Below, piece by piece: positions 16,880 to 26,039 of a stretch of DNA of 63,044 nucleotides (positions within the stretch are counted from its first letter, which is position 1; each line of letters opens with the position of its first letter). Origin of the DNA: Alphaproteobacteria bacterium (GTDB taxonomy: Bacteria; Pseudomonadota; Alphaproteobacteria; Acetobacterales; Acetobacteraceae); assembly GCA_017307285.1 (NCBI GenBank), contig JAFKFI010000058.1:1-63044 (forward strand), given 5' to 3'. The position numbers were made by a program, and so were the translations under genes. Below the pieces are notes generated by a model that saw only the letters and a program-made list of their open reading frames with translations, did no database searches and was not told the DNA's origin.

Positions 16880-17689
16880 TTAGATCGGGCAATCCGGCCG
16901 GAAGACCGGCTTGCGCTTTTCGCGATGCGACGCCACGCCTTCGCGCACGTCCTCGCCCATGAACCCTAGTATCTCCAGGGCCGTGGACGTGTCGAAGATC
17001 GGTCCGGCCGAACGCAGCCAGTTGTTGAGGGCATATTTCGTCCACCGGATCGCGCTTTGTGACCCGTTCGCCAATTCGGTGGCAACCTGTAGCGCCGTCT
17101 CCTGCACCGCCTCATCCGCGACGCACATCGAGACGAGACCTATCCGTTCGGCCTCCTCTCCGGTGACCGCGCGGCCGGTCAGCAAATAGTATTTCGCCTT
17201 GGCCATGCCGCACAGCAACGGCCAGATGATCGCCGCGACGTCACCGGCGGCGACCCCCAGGCGAGGATGCCCGTCAACCAGCCTGGCCGCTTTGCCCGCG
17301 ATCGAAACATCGGCGAGGATGCCGACGACAAGGCCCGCGCCCGCCGCCGGCCCGTTGATCGCCGAAACGATCGGCTTGTTGCAATTGATGACGTTGTAAA
17401 CGAGATCCTTGGCCTCCTTCCATACCCGCATCAAGGTGTGGTGGTCGCCCGCCATCTGCTCGATCATACCAAAGTCGCCACCGGCCGAGAACGCCTTGCC
17501 GGCGCCGGTCACGATGACGGCATTGATATCCGCATCGCGGTCGATATCGCGCCAGATATCAGTCATCTGGGTGTGCGTCTCCGCATCGACCGAGTTGAAC
17601 GTCTCCGGCCTGTCGAAAGTAATGCGGAGTACGCGCGCTGCCGGATAATCGATCTTGAGCTTTGTGTACGCCGCGTAACGACTAGTCAT
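16880..17689 (-). CDS. Enoyl-CoA hydratase/isomerase
   Basis: A 269-residue crotonase. [33 protein letters not shown] and [20 protein letters not shown] carry the two oxyanion-hole strands, and [21 protein letters not shown] follows (key residues HPRLG). In place of the classical catalytic Glu at the GG(E) position there is VAAGD, so activity as hydratase is not certain; isomerase or hydrolase is possible. The ATG has GGGGAAGG upstream. It ends the minus-strand series of three CoA-transferase genes after a 266-base gap. Its first 17 residues are mirrored in the remnant at 52128-52187. Confidence 0.87.
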   Translation of the reverse strand: MTSRYAAYTKLKIDYPAARVLRITFDRPETFNSVDAETHTQMTDIWRDIDRDADINAVIVTGAGKAFSAGGDFGMIEQMAGDHHTLMRVWKEAKDLVYNVINCNKPIVSAINGPAAGAGLVVGILADVSIAGKAARLVDGHPRLGVAAGDVAAIIWPLLCGMAKAKYYLLTGRAVTGEEAERIGLVSMCVADEAVQETALQVATELANGSQSAIRWTKYALNNWLRSAGPIFDTSTALEILGFMGEDVREGVASHREKRKPVFRPDCPI

Positions 17690-17819
17690 TGAAAACCTTC
17701 CCCCTGGTCGTGTTACACATGGCAGCGCCGGAACGGCTTCTGCCCAAGGTCATTCAGCAGCTCCGCTAGCGACGCGACGTCCGCAGCTGGTTTTCGAGCG
17801 GATCGGCGTCGGACCGCTA

Positions 17820-17835
17820 TCTAACGTCCGTTAGA
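17820..17835. promoter_or_regulatory. 16-base palindrome TCTAACGTCCGTTAGA
   Basis: TCTAACG and CGTTAGA are perfect 7-base arms with a 2-base centre. It lies 130 bases upstream of the enoyl-CoA hydratase start (minus strand) within the 266-base gap 17690-17955, which holds no gene. Its form, AACG-n2-CGTT, is typical of TetR operators, and a promoter for the hydratase and flavoprotein genes probably lies here. The binding protein is unknown; the TetR product of 13919 is the nearest candidate. Confidence 0.5.
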
Positions 17836-17955
17836 ATAATGAGCATCTCCCGCATGTCAATCTCCTAAACTGAAAGACCGACAGCGCCATCTGCCCTTGA
17901 GATACAATACGACCTCGGGGAGGGTGCGCGGCCTGCCAGACGCCGACGGTTGAAC

Positions 17956-20055
17956 TCAACAGCCTGACCTGTCCGATATGTCTGTCGGCGGTTCGGCGCT
18001 GCCGATCGGCTGGCCGATCCGGGTCGGCGTCGCGGCGAAGCGCAGAGGTGAGCGCAGCAGCGGCCAAGGTGCGCCGTTGGCACCGGCAACCCGGACGATC
18101 AGTTCCCGAACTCGGGTCTGCGGATCCTCTGCCGCCTCGCCGACTGTCCGCACCGGGGCGGCATCGATACCCAGCGCGGCAAGCCGCGCCGCCATCGCCG
18201 CCCGGTTCAGCCCTTTTGCAATCGTTTCGATCCCATCGGGCAGGACCGTAGATGCCTCGATGGCCACATAGCCATCGGCGCACGCAAGTGCGCGGGGCAC
18301 CGGAGGCGGCGGCCCGTTCCAGGCGAGCTGCGTGAGCCAGGCGGCGGCATCCTGCATGGCGAGGTCGGCGTGAAGACCCTTCCCGCTGGTCTTGCGCATT
18401 TCCAGCGCCGCCAGGATCGCGAGCAGCGCCAATTCTCCACCGCATATGTCGGCGATGGAAATGCCAGCCTTGAGCGGCAGATCGCCGTCACGGGTCAGGT
18501 CCATCACGCCGGACATCGCCTGGATCACCGTATCGAAGGCCGGCCGGCCGGGATAGGCGGCGTCGGCACCGAAACCGGAGACGGCGCAATAAATCAGGCG
18601 CGGATTGATCGCCGCCAGGCACGGCGGATCGAAGCCCAGCCGCGCCAGTGACCCCGGTTTCATGTTCTCCACCAGGATATCGGACCGGGCTATCAGGTCG
18701 CGCAGGTAGGCGGCGCCGTCCGCGGTGCGCAGATCGACCGCGATGCTCCGCTTGCCGCTGTTGCTCAGGACGAAGAAATAGCTCAGCCCGTCGCGGTGCG
18801 GCGCCCACTGCCGGGCCGGGTCGCCGTCGGGCGGTTCGATCTTTAGCACCTCCGCACCAAGCATTGCGAGATGGCGTCCGGCCAGGGGCGCCGTCGTGTA
18901 CTGGCCGATCTCCACCACCCGGATTCCCTCCAGGGGCAAGCGGGCGGGCGGTGGCGGCGTATCCGACCAGGGGCGCCCAGCGGTCATGGCTTCCAGCGCC
19001 CGCCATCCTTTGCCATAGCGAGGCAGCGAGAGCGGCTCCGCGATGTCACCTGCGAAACGGATCAGCGACGCCGGCAAAAGCATGGCCCCGCCTCCCGGAA
19101 CCTCTGTTTTCCGCACCATCCCACGATGGCGGAGGTTCGGGTCCGCCGCTAGTTCGGCGGCGGGAACGATCGGGCCGCAGGCAACGCCGTGGTCGTTGAG
19201 TGCTTGCACGGCTGCATCCACGCCGCATCCGCCGATCCAGGCCTCGATAACCGCATCTACCTCGCCGCGCCGCTCCATGCGGGCGCGCAGGGTATCGAAG
19301 CGCCGGTCGGACGCAAGGCCTGGCTGGCCGATCGCGGCGCAAATACGCTGCCACTGACGATCGTCGGTGGAACAGATCAGCACCCAACCATCGGCGGCTC
19401 GATAGGCGTTCCAGGGCGCCGCCATGGGGTGGCGGTTGCCGATGCGGCCCGGTTGCAAGCCGCCGAAATGCGCCGGCAAGAAGGTGGCCAGCGCATTGAT
19501 CCCGCAGTCGTACAGCGCGATGTCGATACGCTCACCGCGTGCGGCTTGTTTCCCGCCTCCACGCCCAAGCGACACGAGCAGTGCGGCCGCGGCATAGAAC
19601 GCGGCGGAGAATTCCAAGATCGGAGCAGCCACGGCGCGCGGTGGGCCATCGGCACGACCGGTGGTGTCCATCACGCCCGTGATGGCCTGCAGCAAACCGT
19701 CGGAGAAGACGCGGCCGGCGAGCGGGCCGGTCTGACCGAAAGCGGTGATATCGCAGATCGCCGGGCCTTCACCGTCGGCCGGCAGAAGCCCGGCAATCCA
19801 GGCCGGATCGAGATCGCTGGAGACCAGCACCGCATCGGCCTTGCCGATCAGATCGCGCAAGCGGTCACCTGGACCGCCCTCGATACTGAGCTTGCCAACG
19901 GAAAAGCCGGTGCGATGGGCGAATTTGCCAAGACCGGCGCGCTCCGGCTCCGCCTCGACGAAGCCGACCGTGGCCCCGCATTGAGCAAGAAGCGAGCCGC
20001 AGGCGCCACAGGCGATCCGTGTGCCTAACTCCACCACGAGGAAGGGCAGGCTCAT
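17956..20055 (-). CDS. Double-domain family III CoA-transferase
   Basis: A 699-residue protein made of two CaiB/BaiF units, about residues 1-372 and 373-699. The second is complete in its key motifs: GIRVVEIGQYTTAPLAGR, SNSGKRSIAVDLR, YCAVSGFG and ISIADICGG with the expected nucleophile at D536. The first unit is reduced at its N-terminus and has glutamate (E148 in APILEFSAAF) where the aspartate should be. So the first half may be structural or altered in chemistry. Family III enzymes work as interlocked dimers, which a tandem fusion could mimic. The ATG at 20055 opens the first conserved strand. It is 46 bases downstream of the IclR fusion gene. Confidence 0.88.
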   Translation of the reverse strand: MSLPFLVVELGTRIACGACGSLLAQCGATVGFVEAEPERAGLGKFAHRTGFSVGKLSIEGGPGDRLRDLIGKADAVLVSSDLDPAWIAGLLPADGEGPAICDITAFGQTGPLAGRVFSDGLLQAITGVMDTTGRADGPPRAVAAPILEFSAAFYAAAALLVSLGRGGGKQAARGERIDIALYDCGINALATFLPAHFGGLQPGRIGNRHPMAAPWNAYRAADGWVLICSTDDRQWQRICAAIGQPGLASDRRFDTLRARMERRGEVDAVIEAWIGGCGVDAAVQALNDHGVACGPIVPAAELAADPNLRHRGMVRKTEVPGGGAMLLPASLIRFAGDIAEPLSLPRYGKGWRALEAMTAGRPWSDTPPPPARLPLEGIRVVEIGQYTTAPLAGRHLAMLGAEVLKIEPPDGDPARQWAPHRDGLSYFFVLSNSGKRSIAVDLRTADGAAYLRDLIARSDILVENMKPGSLARLGFDPPCLAAINPRLIYCAVSGFGADAAYPGRPAFDTVIQAMSGVMDLTRDGDLPLKAGISIADICGGELALLAILAALEMRKTSGKGLHADLAMQDAAAWLTQLAWNGPPPPVPRALACADGYVAIEASTVLPDGIETIAKGLNRAAMAARLAALGIDAAPVRTVGEAAEDPQTRVRELIVRVAGANGAPWPLLRSPLRFAATPTRIGQPIGSAEPPTDISDRSGC

Positions 20056-20101
20056 GACGGACCTGCCGCGGCTGTTCGCGGTGCGTCGCTTCGTGAACCC
20101 A

Positions 20102-22141
20102 TTATTGGACCGTTCCCGCCGCGCGCAGTCGCAGCTTTTCGGTATGCTCGCCGAGGCGGGGCGGCCGCCGTCCCGGTCGCGACGGCATGCCCGCGGCATG
20201 CCCGGCCGGACGGCGGACGTGTCCCGCTACGACCGCGGAGCCGGGGCGCATCAGATCCGCCTCGCTGGCGGGTGCGATGGCGATATCGCGCCGCTGCCCT
20301 TCGTCGCACAGGTCCTGCCGGTCATGAGCGGCGGCAAAGCGGGCGAAGAGCCCGGCGAAGATCGCCTTGGCCTCGCTGCTTGCCTTGTAGCCGTCGTCCC
20401 GCCACCTGTCATCGCGCAGCCGAGCTGCCTCGGGCAGTTCGGACGCCATCCAATCCACCAGTTCGGTCCAGCCGGCACCCGATGCGGTATCCGTCGCATA
20501 CAGCAGGACATGGCCATCCCGACAGGGGTACAGGCCGATGCCGGCTTGGCGCTCGCTCTCTGAGCGGTGGAAGTTTGGCACGCCCTCCAGCGCGTCGAAC
20601 TGCGGCTCCGGCGCGGCGGCGGCCTCCCGGATCTGCTGCACGGACACGTCGATGAACTGACCGCCGCCGCTTTTCGCGGGGCGGAGCAAGCTGATCAAGC
20701 TCGCCGCCGCCGCATGGCACGCGGCGCGGTAGAGTGCGAGGCGCGCGTCGGCCGGCAGCGGTTGGCTCTCATGGTAACCGGCCAGCCAGGCCACCCCGCC
20801 GGTCGCCCTGACGGCGGCGGCGTCAGCCAGGTCGCCGGCGTTCGGCCCCGCCTGGCCAAACCACGTCACGGCACACCAAACGAGGTTGGGATGCCGCGCC
20901 GCGACGATCGGGAAATCGAGGCCCCGCCCAGCCCAGACGCTCTGCAACTGATCGTCGAGAACCAAGTCGGCGTCATCGAGCAGGCGGTCGAAGAACCACC
21001 GGTCCTCGGGCAGGTCGAAATCGACGACGACGCTGCATTTTCCCGCGCCTAGGGAATCGAAATGCGCCGGCGATCCGGTCGCCGCTTGGTCGTCGCCTGT
21101 CCACCCGCGATGGCGTGCCGAGATTCCCCCCGGCGGCTCGACCAGGATCACGGTCGCCCCGAGATCGGCGAGGATCTTGCTTGCGTGCCCAAGCTCCTGG
21201 GTCAGGTCGAGGACCCGAAGACTCCGCAGCGGCCGGCCAGCCCCGGTCAGCCGGGGGAGGGCATACGCCAGTTCGGGTGGCGTGCGGTTCGGCATCGCCG
21301 CATCCAGCCGCGGCGGGTCGAAAACCGCCGGCCCGGAGGAACCGCCGGCTTGCGCCCCAGCCGGCTTTCCGGGGAGCGATCCAGGCACCTTCGGGCCGCC
21401 GCCGAGCAGCCGCGAAAGATCGGCCGCCGCCGCGAGCGCGAGTTGCAGAAGCGCCTCCTCCCGTTCGGCGAAACGGCCGGACGGTCCGGTGACCGTCATA
21501 CAATATTTCACCACGTCCAGTTCGTCGCGCAGCGGCACACTGATAGCGGTGGCGCCCGGGACACGCTCGTCGCGGGTCAGCGAGAACCCTTGCGCGCGGA
21601 TCGCCGCCAGTTGTCCGGCCAGCACGGTGCGATCGAACGACGCGGATTCCGGCCGCCCGGCAATGATCCGCTCGACCTCCGGGGGAGCGAGGTGGGCAAG
21701 AAACATCTTGCCGGTCGCGCCGAAGGCCAACGGGAGACGGGTCCCGGCATGCACGATGCTCTTGAGGCTCGACGCGCTTTCCACGACATCGATGCAGATG
21801 CGGCAATCGCCGTCGAGCACGCTGACTTCCACGGTCTCGCCGGTTTCCGCCGCCAGCCGCTCCAGCAACGGATGCATCATGTCGTGCAGTCCGAGAGACT
21901 GCCGCGACAGGCTCCCCAGCCGCATCAGCCGGTGCGACAGGCCGTATTGGTATTTGTCCAGTTGCACGACGTAGCCCTCGGCGACCAGCGTCGAGAGAAT
22001 CCGGAAGGTGGTCGTCTTTGGCAACCCGACACGGAGCGATATCTCATGGAGCGACAGATTCAGCTTTTCCAGATCGAAGCATTCAAGCACCTGCAATCCG
22101 CGCTTTAGTACGCGGATCATGGCGGTGTCTCGTGCAGCCAA
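20102..22141 (-). CDS. Fusion of an IclR-type regulator and a family III CoA-transferase domain lacking the catalytic Asp
   Basis: One uninterrupted 679-residue frame. Residues 8-70 are an IclR winged helix-turn-helix (VLKRGLQVLECF, ISLRVGLPKTTTFRILSTL); 85-245 are the IclR effector domain (VEVSVLDGDCRICIDVVES, LPLAFGATGKMFLAHL, ATAISVPL). A Pro/Gly-rich linker (246-303) leads to a CaiB/BaiF domain (304-675): LRSLRVLDLTQELGHASKIL, LGAGKCSVVVDF, GGGQFIDVSVQQ, RPPRLGEHTEKL. Where all other CoA-transferases of this window have Asp (or Glu once), this domain reads LALYRAACHAA, with Tyr at about 471. A CoA-ester-sensing transcription factor is therefore plausible. It overlaps the upstream double CoA-transferase by 25 bases. 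The fusion is directly seen; the sensing role is inference. Confidence 0.9.
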   Translation of the reverse strand: MAARDTAMIRVLKRGLQVLECFDLEKLNLSLHEISLRVGLPKTTTFRILSTLVAEGYVVQLDKYQYGLSHRLMRLGSLSRQSLGLHDMMHPLLERLAAETGETVEVSVLDGDCRICIDVVESASSLKSIVHAGTRLPLAFGATGKMFLAHLAPPEVERIIAGRPESASFDRTVLAGQLAAIRAQGFSLTRDERVPGATAISVPLRDELDVVKYCMTVTGPSGRFAEREEALLQLALAAAADLSRLLGGGPKVPGSLPGKPAGAQAGGSSGPAVFDPPRLDAAMPNRTPPELAYALPRLTGAGRPLRSLRVLDLTQELGHASKILADLGATVILVEPPGGISARHRGWTGDDQAATGSPAHFDSLGAGKCSVVVDFDLPEDRWFFDRLLDDADLVLDDQLQSVWAGRGLDFPIVAARHPNLVWCAVTWFGQAGPNAGDLADAAAVRATGGVAWLAGYHESQPLPADARLALYRAACHAAAASLISLLRPAKSGGGQFIDVSVQQIREAAAAPEPQFDALEGVPNFHRSESERQAGIGLYPCRDGHVLLYATDTASGAGWTELVDWMASELPEAARLRDDRWRDDGYKASSEAKAIFAGLFARFAAAHDRQDLCDEGQRRDIAIAPASEADLMRPGSAVVAGHVRRPAGHAAGMPSRPGRRPPRLGEHTEKLRLRAAGTVQ

Positions 22142-24030
22142 TCCCGCAGCACCGCGGCCCGGCCGCTATCAACCGGGCCGATCAACGGGCCGATCCGCGT
22201 GGGCGTGACCGTCAGGCCAAAAGGCGCCCCGTGCAGGGTCACCGGGGCACCATCCGGGGCCGTGGTCCGGAACAGCATGTGCCGTCGCGTCAGCAGCGGA
22301 TCGCCAAGCACCTCATCGAGTTCGCGAACCCGCGCCGCGGCGATGCCCCCGGCGCGCAACCGCTCCAGCAGTTCGGCCGCCGGCATGGTGGCGCCGGCAG
22401 GTCCCACCCATTCCCGAACCACCGCCTGCTCCGCCGCCGCGACGAGCCATCCGTCCGCCGCCGGCAGCCGGCAGAACCCGCCAGGGGCCACCGAGCCGGC
22501 GATTTGCGTCAGCCAGAATACGGCGTGGAACATCGAGAGATCGATTTCGACCCCTTCGCCGGTTCGGTCACGCTGGCGCAGCGCCGCGACCACCGCGAGC
22601 GCGGCAAGGTGCGCGGCCACCAAGTCGGCGACCGAGAACCCTACCTTGCATGGCCTGTCGCCGGCTTCGACCATCGCCATCAGTCCCCCGCTGGCCTGGA
22701 TCACCGTGTCCAGTGCCGGTGCCCGCGATCCCTCGGCCCCGTAGCCGGAAATCGAGCAGTAAACCAGGCCGGGATGCCGCCGCAGCATATCGGCCGAGCC
22801 GAAACCAAGCTTCTCCAGCGCGCCGGTCTTGAGGTTCTGGAGGATGACATCGGCCGCGCCGGCCAGCCGCCCGAAGACGAGGCGGTCCGCCGGATCGGCG
22901 ATGTCGAGCGCGATGGAGCGCTTGCCGGCATTGTAGTTGGCGAAATAACCGCTATCGCTGCCCATGCGCGGAGTCCATGCGCGCGAGACTTCGCCGCCAG
23001 GGGGCTCGACCTTGACGACGTCGGCGCCGAGATCGCTCAGCAGCCGGCCCGCGAGCGGGCCCGCGGTGAACGGCCCGACTTCCAGGATGCGAACGCCCGA
23101 CAGCGGCAGCGGGCCCGCGCCCGTCGGACCGCGCGTACCCCGCGGCCCGGCGGTCAGGCGCAGCGGCGAACGGCAGCGGCGAACCGGCTCGCCGTCCGGA
23201 CCGGCCACCCTTTCGAGCAGGGCTTTGCCGGGACCCGCAATGATATCGGCGGGCGTGCGGATCGGCCCGGCGGGAATCCCCGCCGCGATCAGCGCATTCA
23301 CGGCCGCGGCCGTGGACAGCCCGGCGGTCCAGCCGGCGACCAAGGCATCGACCGCGCCGACATGCCGCGCCCGCCCCGCCATGTCCGCGAAACGCAGGTC
23401 CGATCGCTCGGTGGCGCCGATCAGATCCAGCAATCGCCGCCAGTGTGCGTCGGACGTGGAGCACAGCATTACCCGCCCGTCCCGCGTCGGATATGCGTTC
23501 CATGGCGCGCAGATCGGGTGCCGGCAGCCGTCGCGGAATCCGGCCGTCCGTGTGCCGGACATCACGAAGGCGACGAAGGTTCCCAAAAGGGCCGCATTGG
23601 TGTCGACCAGGGTCACATCGATTGGTGGCGCGGGGGCGCCGCGTTCGCGCAGCCGCAACGCCGCCAGGCTCGCGGTCGCAGCATTGATCCCGGCGAAGAT
23701 GTCCAGCAGCGGAACCCCGACCATCAGAGGCGGGCCGTCCGCCTCCCCGGTCGCTGACATCATACCGCCCATCGCCTGCAGCAGCACCTCGGGCAGGTCG
23801 GGCGGCAGGCAGGCAGGTGCCCCAGCCCCTGCGGCCGAGATGTCGCAGCGGATCGTTTCCGCCGGATCGATATCGAAGCGCCCCCCCGGCGCGGCGAGGA
23901 GGATATCCGCCGGCCCGGCATCGACGATACCAGCGCCGAGCGAGCACAGCAGGTCGGCGCAGACGCGGCCCGCCGCGCGTTCCGCCGCGGCGATCACCCG
24001 AATTCCGTCGAGGGCCGGTGCGGCGGTCAT
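22117..24030 (-). CDS. Double-domain family III CoA-transferase (compact)
   Basis: A 637-residue protein with two shortened CaiB/BaiF units, about 1-300 and 305-637. Unlike the protein at 17956, both halves keep the expected aspartate: VPLLDIFAGINAA (D110) and FSVADLVAAHLAA (D469). The second unit has SGVRILEVGPFTAGPLAGR, NAGKRSIALDIAD and YCSISGYG. The first lacks the usual NRNKRS loop, so it is trimmed. The gene overlaps the IclR fusion gene by 25 bases and follows the acyl-CoA dehydrogenase by seven bases, so all three are probably translated from one mRNA. Substrates are unknown. Confidence 0.87.
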   Translation of the reverse strand: MTAAPALDGIRVIAAAERAAGRVCADLLCSLGAGIVDAGPADILLAAPGGRFDIDPAETIRCDISAAGAGAPACLPPDLPEVLLQAMGGMMSATGEADGPPLMVGVPLLDIFAGINAATASLAALRLRERGAPAPPIDVTLVDTNAALLGTFVAFVMSGTRTAGFRDGCRHPICAPWNAYPTRDGRVMLCSTSDAHWRRLLDLIGATERSDLRFADMAGRARHVGAVDALVAGWTAGLSTAAAVNALIAAGIPAGPIRTPADIIAGPGKALLERVAGPDGEPVRRCRSPLRLTAGPRGTRGPTGAGPLPLSGVRILEVGPFTAGPLAGRLLSDLGADVVKVEPPGGEVSRAWTPRMGSDSGYFANYNAGKRSIALDIADPADRLVFGRLAGAADVILQNLKTGALEKLGFGSADMLRRHPGLVYCSISGYGAEGSRAPALDTVIQASGGLMAMVEAGDRPCKVGFSVADLVAAHLAALAVVAALRQRDRTGEGVEIDLSMFHAVFWLTQIAGSVAPGGFCRLPAADGWLVAAAEQAVVREWVGPAGATMPAAELLERLRAGGIAAARVRELDEVLGDPLLTRRHMLFRTTAPDGAPVTLHGAPFGLTVTPTRIGPLIGPVDSGRAAVLRDWLHETPP

Positions 24031-24037
24031 AGGCCGG

Positions 24038-25192
24038 TCAACTCCGGAAAGTGCTGATGCCGGTGATTTCGCGCCCTTGGATCAGCGCAAGGATTTCGTT
24101 GGTGCCGTCCGGGATCGGCAGCATGCGCACGTCGCGATAAAGCTGCTCAAGCTTCGCCTCGCGGCTGACCCCCATCGCGCCATGGACATGCATGGCGCTG
24201 GAGATCGCCTCCTGGCACACCGTCGTCGCGTAGCGCTTGGCCATGGCCGAGATGCCGTTGCTGCGCTCGCCGCGATCGATCGCATCGAGCGCATGATAGC
24301 AGAGCAGCCGGCTGGTGACGATCGCCGTCTCGATGTCTGCCAGGTTCTTCTGGACAAGCTGATGACCCCCGATCACCTTGCCGAATTGCTTGCGCGTGCC
24401 GGCATAGGCGACGGCGGCATCGAATGCGCATTGGGCGAGTTGCGTCGCGGCGAGACCGACCAGGGGACGGTTGCCGTTCCAGGTCACCGTCAGCAGCCGG
24501 GCGGCATCGCCGGCATTGCCGAGGGCATTGTCCCGCGGCACCCGGCAGTTCTGAAAGACCACTTCGCCCAGATGGCCTTGGCGCAGCCCGAGCGTGTCGA
24601 TCTCGCGCGTTTCATACGGAGAGTGCGCCCGCTGCACGACGATGCGGCGCATGCTCTCGCCGCCGCCCGGCTGGCGTTCGACGCAGGTGACGTTGATGAC
24701 GTCCGAAACCGAGGCGTTGGTGATCCACAGCTTGCTGCCGTTGATGATCAGTTCATCCGCCTCGGCGGCGACCCGCGTCCGGACGCCGCGCGGGTCGGAA
24801 CCGACGTCGGGTTCCGTCGTGCCGGTGCAGCATATCTGGGTGCCCGCCAGCAACGGCGGCAGGATGCGGCTGCGCTGTTCTTCGCTGCTGTCCGCGTACA
24901 TCCGCGCGATGGTGCATTCGTGCGACATGACCGAAATGCCGATTGCCGGCGGCAGTTGCTCGAACAGCAGGCCATAATTCAGCATGCTCATGCCGGAGCC
25001 GCCGGCGGCTTCGGGCAGCCGGGGCGCCATCAGGCCCTGGGGGGCCAGCATGGCGTAAATGCGCAGAAGTTCGGCCTTGGGAAGCGGCCGGTCGGCGGGA
25101 TGGGCGTCGAGAATCGGCTGGATATGCCGCGCGACCATGCCGCGCGCCGATTCCTGGATCATCCGCTGTTCGCTGCTGAGAGAAAATTCCAT
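24038..25192 (-). CDS. Acyl-CoA dehydrogenase
   Basis: A 384-residue FAD enzyme. MEFSLSSEQRMIQES opens the helical domain; CCTGTTEPDVGSDPRGVRT and NGSKLWITNASVSD are the FAD and substrate strands; TRKQFGKVIGGHQLVQKNLA and the C-terminal MHVHGAMGVSREAKLEQLYRD (key residues HGAMG and RD) complete the fold. The open frame runs to 25363, but the ATG at 25192 starts the conserved domain. It lies between an SDR gene and the double CoA-transferases, in a run of beta-oxidation-type enzymes. The expected electron acceptor is electron-transfer flavoprotein, which is not encoded here. Confidence 0.9.
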   Translation of the reverse strand: MEFSLSSEQRMIQESARGMVARHIQPILDAHPADRPLPKAELLRIYAMLAPQGLMAPRLPEAAGGSGMSMLNYGLLFEQLPPAIGISVMSHECTIARMYADSSEEQRSRILPPLLAGTQICCTGTTEPDVGSDPRGVRTRVAAEADELIINGSKLWITNASVSDVINVTCVERQPGGGESMRRIVVQRAHSPYETREIDTLGLRQGHLGEVVFQNCRVPRDNALGNAGDAARLLTVTWNGNRPLVGLAATQLAQCAFDAAVAYAGTRKQFGKVIGGHQLVQKNLADIETAIVTSRLLCYHALDAIDRGERSNGISAMAKRYATTVCQEAISSAMHVHGAMGVSREAKLEQLYRDVRMLPIPDGTNEILALIQGREITGISTFRS

Positions 25193-25205
25193 GGGTAACG
25201 TCCCC

Positions 25206-25994
25206 TCAGGGCATGACGAAGCCGCCGTTGACGCTGAGCACCTGACCGGTGATCCAGGACGCCTGGCGGCTGCAAAGGAAGGCGATGGCGGCGCCGATGT
25301 CGGCCGGCTCGCCGAGGCGGCCGGTGGGATAACCGCGCAGGACATTCCTTGTCCGGCGGGCATATTTCTCTTCGCCCATCTGGGCCAGTAGTCCGGCTTC
25401 GCGCGCCTGCCGAAGCTCGGTGTTGGTCGCGCCGGGGGAGACGACGTTGAGCGTGATCCCGCTGCCTCCGACCTCTTGCGCGACCGATTTGATCAACCCG
25501 ATCACGCCGGCCTTGGCGGCGGCGTAGTAGGATAACCGGGCCTGGCCGATGCGGGCGGCATCGCTGGCCAGGCAAACGATGCGGCCATACTTGCGCTCTG
25601 TCATGCCGGGCAGAACCGCGTGCAGGATGTTCATCGGCCCGTAGAGGCAGACGTCGATCATGCGCTTCCAGTCCGCCGGCCCGGAATCGACGAACAGCTT
25701 GTCATCGAGCACTGCCGCGCTCTGCACGACGATCGACGGCGCGCCGAGCGAAGAGGTGACCGCGGCGATCAGTTCGCCGACCTGGGTCGGACTGGTGATA
25801 TCGACGCCGAATCCCGTCACCTTCACCCCAGATGCCGCCGCCAGCCGTTCCGCCGCCGCGGTGACCGCCGAGCGGTCTATATCGGCCAATGCCACACGCG
25901 CGCCGTCCGCGGCCAGGGCCTCGGCCGCCGCATAGCCGATGCCGCGGGCACCGCCCACGATCAGAGCCACGTCTCCCGTAATCCGGTAATCCAA
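25206..25994 (-). CDS. Short-chain dehydrogenase/reductase (SDR)
   Basis: A classical SDR. The nucleotide-binding ALIVGGARGIGYAAAEALA is followed by LADIDR, which suggests NAD(H); the catalytic Ser is in CLASDAARIG and the YxxxK pair in YYAAAKAGV. It ends with ITGQVLSVNGGFVMP. I place the start at TTG 25994 because GGGAGG lies just upstream and the Rossmann strand begins ten residues later; a GTG at 26039 touches the preceding gene's stop and lacks a ribosome site, but it cannot be excluded. It probably oxidises the 3-hydroxyacyl-CoA made by the hydratase encoded just upstream. Confidence 0.85.
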   Translation of the reverse strand: MDYRITGDVALIVGGARGIGYAAAEALAADGARVALADIDRSAVTAAAERLAAASGVKVTGFGVDITSPTQVGELIAAVTSSLGAPSIVVQSAAVLDDKLFVDSGPADWKRMIDVCLYGPMNILHAVLPGMTERKYGRIVCLASDAARIGQARLSYYAAAKAGVIGLIKSVAQEVGGSGITLNVVSPGATNTELRQAREAGLLAQMGEEKYARRTRNVLRGYPTGRLGEPADIGAAIAFLCSRQASWITGQVLSVNGGFVMP

Positions 25995-26039
25995 GTATTC
26001 CTCCCGCTCGTAACGAATTTCGTTGCTGTCCAATCCCAC

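Noticed and set aside
20102-22141. The idea that the IclR-CoA-transferase frame is two genes joined by error
   Set aside because: The frame is continuous, the linker is typical of fused domains, and there is no obvious internal ribosome site before the transferase domain; the possibility is kept as a refuting test.
22018-25198. Long plus-strand frames opposite the CoA-transferase and dehydrogenase genes
   Set aside because: They are complementary shadows; no start context or domain was recognisable.
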